Part shown: positions 8,377 through 17,074 of the stretch, piece after piece
Layout: every line of letters begins with the position of its first letter
Position numbering within the stretch: the stretch's first letter is position 1
Made by a program: the position numbers and the translations under genes
Notes under the pieces: model-generated
The model's database searches: none
Seen by the model: only the letters and a program-made list of their open reading frames with translations
Told to the model about the DNA's origin: nothing
Origin: Burkholderia pyrrocinia
GTDB lineage: Bacteria > Pseudomonadota > Gammaproteobacteria > Burkholderiales > Burkholderiaceae
NCBI RefSeq assembly: GCF_018417535.1
Contig: NZ_CP070977.1
Coordinates: forward strand, 3,286,001 to 3,350,000
Direction: 5' to 3'
DNA length: 64,000 nt

Positions 8377-9294
8377 ATGAGCAATCTGCAAAACACCCTG
8401 CCGACCGAATCCGCGCCGGCCGGCGGCCGTGCGCTCGCGCTGCGCGAGTTCTGGGCCAACTTCTCGCGCAACCGCGGCGCCGTCGGCGCCGGCATCGTCG
8501 TGCTCGCGCTGATCCTGGTCGCGCTGCTCGCGCCGCTGATCGCGCCGCACAGCCCGGTCGAGCAATACCGCGACTACGTGAAGATCCCGCCCGCGTGGCT
8601 CGACGGCGGCAACTGGACATTCATCCTCGGCACCGACGAAGCGGGCCGCGACATTCTTTCGCGCCTGATGTACGGCGCGCGGATGTCGTTCTGGATCGGC
8701 TTCGTGTCGGTCGTGCTCGCGCTGATCCCCGGCATCGTGCTCGGGCTCGTCGCCGCGTTCTTCCAGAAGTGGGCCGACACGCCGGTGATGCGCATCATGG
8801 ACGTGCTGCTCGCGCTCCCGTCGCTGCTGCTCGCGGTCGCGGTCGTCGCGATCATCGGCCCGGGCCTCACCAACACGATGTTCGCGATCGCGATCGTCGC
8901 GCTGCCGGCCTACGTGCGCCTCACGCGCGCGTCGGCGCTCGGCGAGCTGCAGAAGGAATACGTGACGGCGTCGCGCGTGGCCGGTGCCGGCACGCTGCGC
9001 CTGATGTTCTCGCAGGTGCTGCCCAATTGTACGGCGCCGCTGATCGTGCAGGCGACGCTCGGCTTCTCGTCGGCGATCCTCGACGCGGCCGCGCTCGGCT
9101 TCCTCGGCCTCGGCGTGCAGCCGCCGACCGCCGAGTGGGGCGCGATGCTCGCGTCCGCGCGCGACTACATCGACAACGCGTGGTGGATCGTGACGATGCC
9201 CGGCCTGTCGATCCTGATTTCGGTGCTCGCGATCAACCTGCTCGGCGACGGGCTGCGCGACGCGCTCGATCCCAAACTGAAACGGATGGCCTGA
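8377..9294 (+). CDS. dppC: dipeptide-type ABC transporter permease DppC
   Basis: A 305-residue permease. A cytoplasmic N-terminus of ~25 residues is followed by LREFWANFSRNRGAVGAGIV, the OppC N-terminal domain and first helix. The periplasmic loop WTFILGTDEAGRDILSRLMYGARMS and the EAA loop KEYVTASRVAGAGTLRLMF are diagnostic of the DppC/OppC family. It is encoded 4 bases after dppB. The next gene, dppD, is 132 bases downstream across a REP-like repeat. Confidence 0.93.
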   Translation: MSNLQNTLPTESAPAGGRALALREFWANFSRNRGAVGAGIVVLALILVALLAPLIAPHSPVEQYRDYVKIPPAWLDGGNWTFILGTDEAGRDILSRLMYGARMSFWIGFVSVVLALIPGIVLGLVAAFFQKWADTPVMRIMDVLLALPSLLLAVAVVAIIGPGLTNTMFAIAIVALPAYVRLTRASALGELQKEYVTASRVAGAGTLRLMFSQVLPNCTAPLIVQATLGFSSAILDAAALGFLGLGVQPPTAEWGAMLASARDYIDNAWWIVTMPGLSILISVLAINLLGDGLRDALDPKLKRMA

Positions 9295-9325
9295 GATGAA
9301 ACAACCCCCACGCTTTCTTCGTTCG

Positions 9326-9371
9326 CTGTCGACCGGAGTTGGCGCTTCAGCGCTTACTCCGGTCCCATGCA
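9326..9371 (-). repeat. REP-like 46-bp repeat, copy 1 (between dppC and dppD)
   Basis: Read on the minus strand it runs TGCATGGGACCGGAGTAAGC... to ...ACTCCGGTCGACAG. The arms ACCGGAGT and ACTCCGGT form the stem, with an inner AGCGCT-type stem. It matches 10412-10457 at 44 of 46 positions in the opposite orientation. It lies in the only sizeable gap within dppB-F. Confidence 0.8.
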
Positions 9372-9426
9372 CGGCTCCCCCCGAGGGGGCGGTCATCCTC
9401 CTTGGGGCGGCCCGGCGGAGGATGAC

Positions 9427-10466
9427 ATGAGCAACCTACTGACCATCCGCAATCTCGCGGTGAACTTCAACGGCCTGCCCGCCGTCGACCGGATCAACAT
9501 GTCGATCGCGCCGGGCGAGGTGGTGGGCGTCGTCGGCGAATCGGGCTCGGGCAAGAGCGTGACGATGATGGCGCTGATGGGCCTGATCGACGCGCCGGGC
9601 AAGGTGACGGCCGACGAGGTCACGTTCAACGGCGTCGACCTGCTGAAGGCGTCGCCGAAGGCGCGCCGCAAGATCGTCGGCAAGGACATCGCGATGGTGT
9701 TCCAGGACGCGCTGACGAGCCTGAACCCGAGCTACACGGTCGGCTACCAGATCAAGGAAGTGCTGAAGCTGCACGAAGGGCTGCGCGGCGACGCGCTGCA
9801 CCGGCGCGCGCTCGAACTGCTCGACCAGGTCGGCATTCCCGATGCGAAGAACCGCATCGCGTCGTTCCCGCACCAGATGTCGGGCGGAATGAACCAGCGC
9901 GTGATGATCGCGATGGCGGTCGCGTGCAACCCGAAGCTGCTGATCGCCGACGAGCCGACCACCGCGCTCGACGTGACGATCCAGGCGCAGATCATGGATC
10001 TGCTCGTGAAGCTGCAGAAGGAACGCGGGATGGCGCTCGTGCTGATCTCGCACGACCTGGCCGTGGTGTCGGAGGTCGCGCAGCGCGTCGCGGTGATGTA
10101 CGCGGGCGAGATCATCGAGACCAACAACGTGCCCGACATCTTCCGCGCGCCGCATCATCCGTACACCGAAGCGCTGCTTGCGGCGATTCCCGAGCACAAT
10201 AAGGGGGCGCGTCGCCTGGCCGCATTGCCCGGCATGGTGCCCGGCCGCGATGATCGCCCGTCCGGGTGCCTGTTCGCCCCGCGCTGCAAGTACGTCGTCG
10301 ACGATTGCCGCAAGGCGCGGCCGGCGCTCGACCCGCTGGTGTCCGGCAACGACGCGATGCGCGCGCGCTGCATCAAGCCGCTCAATGTTTCCAACCTCGA
10401 CCTGACGGCTATGCATGGGACCGGAGTAAGCGCTAAAGCGCAAACTCCGGTCGACAGGAGTTCACG

Positions 10467-10470
<4 letters not shown>
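9427..10470 (+). CDS. dppD: dipeptide ABC transporter ATP-binding protein DppD
   Basis: A 347-residue ABC ATPase. Walker [10 protein letters not shown] (about residues 38-46), Q-loop [12 protein letters not shown], signature MSGGMNQRV, Walker [13 protein letters not shown] and H-loop LISHDLAVV are all present. The oligopeptide/dipeptide C-terminal extension contains [14 protein letters not shown]...RARC, the cysteine-rich motif that in some DppD/DppF proteins holds a [4Fe-4S] cluster. The start at 9427 follows GGAGGATGAC. The last ~20 residues ([19 protein letters not shown]) are encoded by a REP-like repeat (10412-10457) read through in frame, so the native C-terminus was probably around residue 327. 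The stop overlaps the dppF start (ATGA). Confidence 0.93.
10412..10457 (+). repeat. REP-like 46-bp repeat, copy 2 (inside the 3' end of dppD)
   Basis: An inverted copy of 9326-9371 with 44 of 46 bases identical. The palindromic arms ACCGGAGT (10420-10427) and ACTCCGGT (10444-10451) form the stem. It is translated as the C-terminal tail of DppD and ends next to the dppF ribosome-binding site. Confidence 0.8.
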
Positions 10471-11472
<1,002 letters not shown>

Positions 11473-11480
<8 letters not shown>

Positions 11481-12618
11481 AGCGTTGGCGGCGCGCGCGT
11501 CCGGCGTGCGCCGTTCGGGGGCAAGCAGCGCGCGCGTGATGCGCGCGTACCGCTACGCGCGGCGCTGGAGCGTGCGCACCGTCACGGGCGCGGCGCTGGC
11601 CGGCGCGTGCGTGGCGGCCAGCGTCGCGGTTCCCGTCGAGGCCGCGCGCGCCGAAGGGCGCGCGCCGGCCACTTCACCGATTCATCCGTCGCAAGTCCCG
11701 CCGCCCGGCATGAACCTGCCGGGCTTCCATGCGCCTGCCGTGTCGAACGGCACGGTCGCGCGCGGCACGGTGCGCGTGCAGCCCGCGCGCATGCCGTTCT
11801 ACGTCGCGACCAAGGGCAAGGTCACGCTCTACGTGCTCGGCACGCTGCACACGGGCGACCCGTCCGACTACCCGGGCGCGCAGCCGTTCCGGCCGCGCAT
11901 CCTCGCGGCGCTCGCCGCGTCGCCGACACTCGCGCTCGAACTGTCGCCCGACGACCTGCTCGAATCGCAGGACGACGTGTCGAAGTACGGCGTGTGCCGC
12001 TACCCGTGCCTGCAGCGCCTGCTGCCCGAACCGCTGTGGCAACGGCTCGCGGCGCGCCTGCACGGCAACCCGGCCGCGCTCGCCGAGATCCGCAAGATGC
12101 GGCCGTGGCTCGCGGCGCTCGTCGTCGAGACCTACGATTCGCTGTCGGCCGGCCTGCAGACCGAGTACGGCACCGAGGCGCAACTGCAGAACGTGTTCCT
12201 GAAGAAGAAGGGCGGCCGCGTGATCGGGCTCGAGACGCTCGCCGAACAGATGCGCGCGTTCACCGGGCTCACGCTGGCCGAGCAGCGCGAGATGCTCGCG
12301 CAGGACATGGTGCAGACCCCCGCGCAGAACGCGGACGACATCAAGGCGCTGCACCGGCTGTGGCGCATTGGCGACGCCGACGCGATCTCGGCGTGGGCCG
12401 TCGCGAAGAGCGAGCGGCTCGCGCGTTCGAAGGCGTTGTCGGCGTCGATCGACAACAAGATCCTGTACGAGCGCAACCGGCGCTTCGTTGCACGGATGAC
12501 GGCAATCGCCGCGCCGAACCGGCCGCTGTTCGTCGCGATCGGCGCGCTGCATCTGGGCGGCGCGCGCGGCGTGCTCGAATTGTTGCGCCAGCAGGGATAC
12601 CAGGTCGACGCGAACTGA
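11473..12618 (+). CDS. TraB/GumN family protein
   Basis: A 381-residue protein with an N-terminal hydrophobic stretch (TVTGAALAGACVAASVAVPVEAARA, about residues 37-61), so it is probably exported or membrane-anchored. The TraB/GumN family signature is present at both ends of the domain: VTLYVLGTLHTGDPSDYP (about 117-134, GTxH motif) and LFVAIGALHLGGARGVLELL near the C-terminus (GxxH plus GxxG). In between, LALELSPDDLLE supplies a conserved acidic pair. Relatives have been proposed to be metal-dependent peptidases of the Tiki/TraB superfamily; catalytic activity here is inference. It overlaps dppF by 8 bases and has its own strong ribosome-binding site (GAGGAGG...GGAGG), so it is read with the dpp operon. 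Confidence 0.82.
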
Positions 12619-12748
12619 TCGCGCCCGGCTGCACGCACCGATCTTCCCCTGTTTGATCGACATCGCGCGCACCGCGTGACGCGTCTGAGCGGCGGCGTAA
12701 ATCGATAAGGAAAACCCTTGATTCGTCAGAAAATAGCGTTTAAAACGA

Positions 12749-12778
12749 TTGACATCCCGTTCTGCCAATATCTATTCT
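12749..12778 (+). promoter_or_regulatory. candidate sigma-70 promoter in the 12.7-kb intergenic region
   Basis: TTGACA (12749-12754), an 18-base spacer and TATTCT (12773-12778). The -35 box is perfect and the flanks are AT-rich. No annotated protein gene follows on this strand for 3 kb, so its product would be the candidate structured RNA. Confidence 0.5.
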
Positions 12779-13103
12779 TCACCCCACAAGTTGAAAAAAT
12801 GAAAAGAATAGATAAGTTCTACGGGGTAGCAGAAATAAAGCGCGGGGTTAGCGTTGCCGGCACGTGAAGCACGTGCCGGCCGCGGAGTGTCTGCATGTAC
12901 GGCGGGGCCAATCATCGTCGGACAACACATGCATGCAGGCCGACTTGCAGATAAGCAACGTTCCGTCGTCTGACCGGGGAATGCAGTGATCGGGCGGCGG
13001 CGGACGTTTTTTAATCCGGAAGATTTTTCCGGTCACCGTCGAAAGACGGTTTCGGGGGGCGAATCGACAGACGGCAAAGCCGCAGCGATTGCGTCAACGG
13101 AAA

Positions 13104-13126
13104 AGCGCCACGAGGGCGCTTTTTTC
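13104..13126. terminator. bidirectional rho-independent terminator
   Basis: AGCGCC (13104-13109) pairs with GGCGCT (13115-13120), with six T on the plus-strand side (13121-13126) and AAAA preceding the stem (TTTT on the minus strand). It can end both a plus-strand transcript from 12.78 kb and the leftward pxpBCA operon, whose last stop codon is 60 bases away. Confidence 0.75.
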
Positions 13127-13188
13127 TTTTGTGCCGCGGTTTTGTGCAGCGGATACGTGCCATGCACGTGTCGCGCGACGGATGCGCG

Positions 13189-13953
13189 TCACGCGCCTTC
13201 GTCGGCCTGCAGCGCGCCGGGCGCCACCACGTCGACACCGGCGGCCTCGAGCGCCGCGCGGATCCGCTTCGCGAACGCCAGCGCATGCGGCCCGTCGCCG
13301 TGCAGGCAGACGGTCTGCGCGTTCAACGGCACCCATTCGCCGCTCAATGCGCGCACCTGCCGGTTGCGCACCATGTCGAGCGTGCGCGCGAGCACCGCGT
13401 CTTCATCGTCGATCAGCGCGCCGGGCTGGCTGCGCGGCACGAGCGAGCCGTCCGCGCGGTAGCCGCGATCGGCGAACACTTCTTCCACCGCGGCGAGCCC
13501 CGCATGCCGCGCGGCCGCGACGAACACGCTGTTCGCGAGCCCGAACACCGCGAGCGACGGATCGAAATCGTGGATCGCGGACACCACCGCATCGGCGATC
13601 ATCGGGTCGCGCGCAGCCTGGTTGTACAGCGCGCCGTGCGGCTTCACGTGCGCGATGCGCCCGCCTTCGGCCTGCGCGATCGCCGACAGCGCGCCGAGCT
13701 GGTACAGCACGCCGGCATAGATGTCGCCGGCCGGCAACTGCATTTCCTTGCGGCCGAAATTCTCCGGATCGTGAAAGCTCGGGTGCGCGCCGATCGACAC
13801 GCCTTTCTGCACGGCCCAGCGCACGCAGTCGCGCATCGCATTGGCGCCGCCCGCGTGCCAGCCGCATGCGATGTTCGCCGACGTGACGAGGTCGAGCAGC
13901 GCCTCGTCCGATCCGCATCCTTCGCCGAGATCGGCATTCAGATCGATTTCCAT
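13189..13953 (-). CDS. pxpA: 5-oxoprolinase subunit PxpA (LamB/YcsF family)
   Basis: A 254-residue cytoplasmic protein. It starts [20 protein letters not shown], the classic N-terminal signature of the LamB/YcsF family. It continues with [30 protein letters not shown] and the conserved [10 protein letters not shown] near the C-terminus. The PxpABC complex cleaves 5-oxoproline (pyroglutamate) to glutamate using ATP, clearing a damage product of glutamine and glutamate. The start at 13953 follows GAGGAACATC. It is the last gene of the leftward pxpB-pxpC-pxpA operon, 55 bases after pxpC. Confidence 0.93.
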   Translation of the reverse strand: MEIDLNADLGEGCGSDEALLDLVTSANIACGWHAGGANAMRDCVRWAVQKGVSIGAHPSFHDPENFGRKEMQLPAGDIYAGVLYQLGALSAIAQAEGGRIAHVKPHGALYNQAARDPMIADAVVSAIHDFDPSLAVFGLANSVFVAAARHAGLAAVEEVFADRGYRADGSLVPRSQPGALIDDEDAVLARTLDMVRNRQVRALSGEWVPLNAQTVCLHGDGPHALAFAKRIRAALEAAGVDVVAPGALQADEGA

Positions 13954-14008
13954 GATGTTCCTCGTCCACTGATTGCGTGGCGCGTCTTCCGTACTGCTTC
14001 CGCCATTG

Positions 14009-15076
14009 TCACGCCGCGCGCGATTGGGCGCGGCGGCGCGCTTCCTCGCGCAGGTCGATCGCGACGTCGATCTGCCGCAGATAGGCACGTTCTGCGGTCA
14101 GGGCGGCGCGCGCGGCGTCGGGTGTCGTGCGCACGAAGCGGATCGGCAGGTTGAGCCGCGCCTGCGCGAGTTTCCACAGGTCGGCGCGGATCACCGTGCC
14201 GATCTTCGGGTAGCCGCCGGTGGTCTGCGCATCGTGCATCAGCACGATCGGCTGGCCGTTCGGCGGCACCTGGATCGTACCGGGCAGCACCGCGTGCGAC
14301 AGCAGTTCGACCGGCCGCTCGCGCATGAGCTCGGCGCCGGCGAGGCGATAGCCCATCCGGTTGCTGTTCGCGGTGACGAGCCATTCCTCGTCCCAGAACG
14401 CCTGCTGCGAATCGGCGGCGAACGACGCGTAGTCGGGGCCCGGCAGCACGCGCACGGGCATCGCCCACGGCGCATGCGCGGGGCGGTGGCGGCGCGGCGG
14501 CTCGTCGACGCGCACGAATGCGCACCACGCGGGCGCCTTGACGCCGAATTCGGGCGCGTCGGGCGCGAGGCAGCCCGCGCCGGCCGGTGGCACACCGACC
14601 GGGAGCCGATCGCCGTCGCGCAGCGTGCGGCCGCCGAGGCCGCCGAAGCGCGACGCGAGATCGGTGCTGCGCGAGCCGAGCATCGGCAGCACGTCGATGC
14701 CGCCCGCGATGCACAGGTAGCCGCGCATCCCGCGTTTCGCGGCCGGCAGCGCGAGCGTCTGGCCGGCTTCGACCGGCAGGCTCCACCACGAATACACGCG
14801 CTGGCCGTCGAGCGTCGCGCCGAACTCGGTGCCGGTGATCGCGATGCGGGTGGCGCGCGTGAAGCGGAAGGCGGCCGGGCCGATCGTGATCTCGACGGCC
14901 GCCGCGTCGGGGCGGTTGCCGACGAGCCGGTTGCCGACCTCGAGCGCGAGGCCGTCGAGCGCGCCGCCCTGCGCGACGCCGAGATGGCGCGTGCCGCGGC
15001 GCCCGAGATCCTGCACGGTCGACAGCGGGCCGGCCCGCACCACCTCGATGGTGCCCGGGGCGTTGCTCTGGGTCAT
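14009..15076 (-). CDS. pxpC: 5-oxoprolinase subunit PxpC (biotin-dependent carboxyltransferase-like, KipA)
   Basis: A 355-residue protein of the KipA/AHS2 family. It starts at [20 protein letters not shown], then [21 protein letters not shown], a highly conserved segment. [20 protein letters not shown] and [10 protein letters not shown] follow, and the [22 protein letters not shown] stretch (the AHS2 core) closes the domain. It acts with PxpA and PxpB in ATP-dependent 5-oxoproline cleavage; the fold is shared with allophanate hydrolase and urea carboxylase. The start overlaps the pxpB stop (ATGA, 4 bases). A longer open frame runs upstream through pxpB in another frame and is not the start. 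Confidence 0.93.
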   Translation of the reverse strand: MTQSNAPGTIEVVRAGPLSTVQDLGRRGTRHLGVAQGGALDGLALEVGNRLVGNRPDAAAVEITIGPAAFRFTRATRIAITGTEFGATLDGQRVYSWWSLPVEAGQTLALPAAKRGMRGYLCIAGGIDVLPMLGSRSTDLASRFGGLGGRTLRDGDRLPVGVPPAGAGCLAPDAPEFGVKAPAWCAFVRVDEPPRRHRPAHAPWAMPVRVLPGPDYASFAADSQQAFWDEEWLVTANSNRMGYRLAGAELMRERPVELLSHAVLPGTIQVPPNGQPIVLMHDAQTTGGYPKIGTVIRADLWKLAQARLNLPIRFVRTTPDAARAALTAERAYLRQIDVAIDLREEARRRAQSRAA

Positions 15077-15729
15077 CGTGCGTCGACTCCCGCAATGGTG
15101 AAGCGCACGCGGTCGCCGGGCAGCAGCAGCGTCGGCTGCGGCCGCGCCGGATCGAACAGCACGTGCGACGTGCGGCCGATCAGTTGCCAGCCGCCGGGCG
15201 ACGTGGCCGGGTAGATGCCCGTCTGCGCGCCGCCGATGCCGACCGAGCCGGCCGGCACCTCGAGGCGCGGCGCCGCGCGGCGCGGCGTGTGCAGCGATGC
15301 GTCGAGGCCGCCGAGATACGCGAAGCCCGGCTGGAAGCCGATGAAGAACACGACGTATTCGCCGGCAACATGGCGCGCGACGACCTCGTCGGCCGACAGG
15401 CCCGTGTGCGCGGCGACGGCCGCCAGATCGGGGCCGGCGGCACCGCCGTACTGGACCGGGATCTCGACCTCCCGACCGTCCGCGTGCTCGACGTCGGCCG
15501 TCTCCCACGCGTCGAGCAGCGCCGGCGTGAGCGAGCCGGCCGTCGTGGCGAGCGCGTCGAATACGATGGTCAGGTTGTTCATGCCCGGCACGACGTCGAT
15601 CACGTCGGGCCACGCGCGCGCGGCCTCGGCGACGGCCCAGACGCGGCGCTGGCAATCGAGCGTGGCGGGCGGCGGCACCTCGCAGACGAGGGCGGCATCG
15701 CCGAGCGGATAAATGCGGGGTTGCGTCAT
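15073..15729 (-). CDS. pxpB: 5-oxoprolinase subunit PxpB (KipI, AHS1 family)
   Basis: A 218-residue AHS1/KipI protein. Diagnostic pieces are YPLGDAALVCE near the N-terminus, VVPGMNNLTIVFD, the FFIGFQPGFAYLGGLD segment and VGIGGAQTGIYPATSPGGW. In Bacillus the homologue KipI also inhibits a sporulation kinase; in proteobacteria the role is 5-oxoprolinase. It is the first gene of pxpBCA, divergent from a winged-helix regulator gene 148 bases away. Two TCAATAAG direct repeats lie in that gap. Confidence 0.92.
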   Translation of the reverse strand: MTQPRIYPLGDAALVCEVPPPATLDCQRRVWAVAEAARAWPDVIDVVPGMNNLTIVFDALATTAGSLTPALLDAWETADVEHADGREVEIPVQYGGAAGPDLAAVAAHTGLSADEVVARHVAGEYVVFFIGFQPGFAYLGGLDASLHTPRRAAPRLEVPAGSVGIGGAQTGIYPATSPGGWQLIGRTSHVLFDPARPQPTLLLPGDRVRFTIAGVDAR

Positions 15730-15769
15730 CGGACTGGCACGGTTCGGACGGCAATGTTAGCGCACATTG

Positions 15770-15799
15770 TCAATAAGATATCGATAACTTCTCAATAAG
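15770..15799. promoter_or_regulatory. direct-repeat operator candidate between pxpB and the winged-helix regulator
   Basis: TCAATAAG occurs at 15770-15777 and again at 15792-15799, with the repeats 22 bases apart (about two helical turns). The near-palindromic ATATCGATA lies between them. The stretch is AT-rich and sits in the 148-base gap between divergent genes. A regulator dimer or tetramer could bind both repeats on one face of the helix; the protein involved is inference. Confidence 0.45.
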
Positions 15800-15877
15800 C
15801 GTTTTCGCCTAGCCCGTCTTCCGGGGCTTCTGTCGTACACTCGGCACACCCTGACATCCTGCTTGCGCCGCCTTTCC

Positions 15878-16390
15878 ATGAAGCGTCCTCCGACCAAGAT
15901 CGTGTCATCCGAACACCTCGTTTCCGATTCGAGCGCGGAACTGTCGGAGCTCGAATACGGGCTCATCATGGCCGGCAACGCGTTCAACCGCTGGATGGTG
16001 CGCTGCATGTCGGCGGCCGGCGCGAAGGACATGACGGCGGTCGAGGTGTCGCTGCTGCATCACGTCAGCCATCGCGAACGCAAGAAGAAGCTCGCCGACA
16101 TCTGCTTCGTGCTCAATATCGAGGATACGCACGTCGCGACCTATGCGCTGAAAAAACTGATCGCCCGCGGCTATGTGAAGAGCGAGAAGAACGGCAAGGA
16201 AGTGTTCTTCTTCGCGACCGACGCGGGCCGCGACCTGTGCCTGAAGTATCGCGAGGTGCGCGAGCACTGCCTGATCGAGACGCTGAAGGACAGCGGGCTC
16301 ACCAACGCGCAGATCGGCGACGCGGCGCAGTTGCTGCGCCACGCATCGGGCCTCTACGACACGGCCGCGCGGGCGGCAGCGTCGCTGTAA
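15878..16390 (+). CDS. winged-helix DNA-binding protein (MarR-like)
   Basis: A 170-residue regulator. A helical N-terminal segment is followed by a winged helix-turn-helix at about residues 62-120 (VEVSLLHHVSHRERKKKLADIC...DTHVATYALKKLIARGYVKSEK), with the wing in NGKEVFFFATDAGRDL. C-terminal helices presumably dimerise, as in MarR proteins. The start is taken at the ATG at 15878; a TTG five codons earlier is also open. It is divergent from the pxpBCA operon and is the natural candidate to control it, but that is inference from position. Confidence 0.8.
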   Translation: MKRPPTKIVSSEHLVSDSSAELSELEYGLIMAGNAFNRWMVRCMSAAGAKDMTAVEVSLLHHVSHRERKKKLADICFVLNIEDTHVATYALKKLIARGYVKSEKNGKEVFFFATDAGRDLCLKYREVREHCLIETLKDSGLTNAQIGDAAQLLRHASGLYDTAARAAASL

Positions 16391-16457
16391 ACGATTGCGG
16401 AAAGGGGGGCGCGCTGCGCTGCGCTGACGGGCGTGCGACGACGGCCGTGGCGCCGCG

Positions 16458-17066
16458 TCATCCGGCAGCCGTGTAGAGTGCGCCGTCGGTCACGATCCAG
16501 TGCAGCGCGAGATCGTGCGCTTCGGCCGGCAACGCTTCGACGCGGCACGCTTCATACGCGATGCCGACCGTCACGGGCAGCGTGTCGCCCGGCCATGCGG
16601 CGAGCGTGCGGTCGTAATAGCCGCCGCCGTAGCCGAGCCGGTAGCGCTGCGGATCGAATCCCAAACAGGGAATCAGCAGCAGGTCGGGCACGACGACGAT
16701 TCCCGCCGCCGGTTCCGGAATCCGGTGATGACCTTCGCGCATCGGCGTGTGCGCGTCCCACGCATGGAACGCGAGCGGCGTGTGCCGCTCGCCGATCACG
16801 GGCAGCGCGGCGCGCCGGCCGGCGCCTGCCGCACACCACGCGAGCACCGCGTCGCGCGCGTCGAATTCGCCCGGCAGCGGCCAGTAAAACCCGACCGTGC
16901 GCGGTGCGAGCCGGTCGAGGAGCGTGCGCAGCCGCGCGTCGAGTGCGGCGTTCGCGGCGGGCTGCGACGCGGCGTCGCGACGCGCGCCGGACAGCGTTTT
17001 GCGCAGCGCGACCTTCGGGTTCGGCACAGGGTTGCGTGCTATGCTTTCGCTCAATTCGTGCTCCAT
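16458..17066 (-). CDS. 5-formyltetrahydrofolate cyclo-ligase
   Basis: A 202-residue enzyme converting 5-formyl-THF plus ATP to 5,10-methenyl-THF. The family signature LGFDPQRYRLGYGGGYYDRTLA (about residues 136-157) is intact, as are the substrate-contact stretches VGFYWPLPGEFD and VVVPDLLLIPCLGFD. The N-terminal PKVALRKTLSGARRDA is the usual ATP-site helix. The start at 17066 is only 8 bases from the divergent start of the lytic transglycosylase and has no clear ribosome-binding site. A GTG twelve codons in is an alternative. Known in E. coli as YgfA. Confidence 0.92.
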   Translation of the reverse strand: MEHELSESIARNPVPNPKVALRKTLSGARRDAASQPAANAALDARLRTLLDRLAPRTVGFYWPLPGEFDARDAVLAWCAAGAGRRAALPVIGERHTPLAFHAWDAHTPMREGHHRIPEPAAGIVVVPDLLLIPCLGFDPQRYRLGYGGGYYDRTLAAWPGDTLPVTVGIAYEACRVEALPAEAHDLALHWIVTDGALYTAAG

Positions 17067-17074
17067 TCAAAACG

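Larger units (their letters stand above)
12619..13188. other. AT-rich, hairpin-rich intergenic region; candidate small RNA or leader
   Basis: 570 bases with no convincing long gene. Unlike the surroundings, 12720-12840 is AT-rich. In order on the plus strand there is a good sigma-70 promoter (12749-12778) and a 22-codon open frame at 12799-12867 (begins MKRIDKFYGVAE). Its stop codon falls inside a perfect 11-bp hairpin (12856-12880, GCCGGCACGTG arms, AAG loop). Further on are a GAAA-capped hairpin (13035-13050) and a terminator (13104-13126). Transcription from the promoter to the terminator would give a ~340-base structured RNA. No known Rfam family is recognised by eye. Confidence 0.45.

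Noticed and set aside
12848..13036. Leftward 61-codon cysteine-containing frame with a GTG start
   Set aside because: No ribosome-binding site, and it overlaps the hairpins of the plus-strand structured region. Not enough support for a gene.
15863..15877. TTG start five codons upstream of the winged-helix regulator
   Set aside because: The ATG at 15878 is the more usual start codon. The TTG extension adds only MRRLS and has no better ribosome-binding site.
16433..17074. An N-terminal extension of the lytic transglycosylase
   Set aside because: The open frame upstream of 17075 is the antisense of the cyclo-ligase gene, Arg-rich, and would bury the signal peptide.
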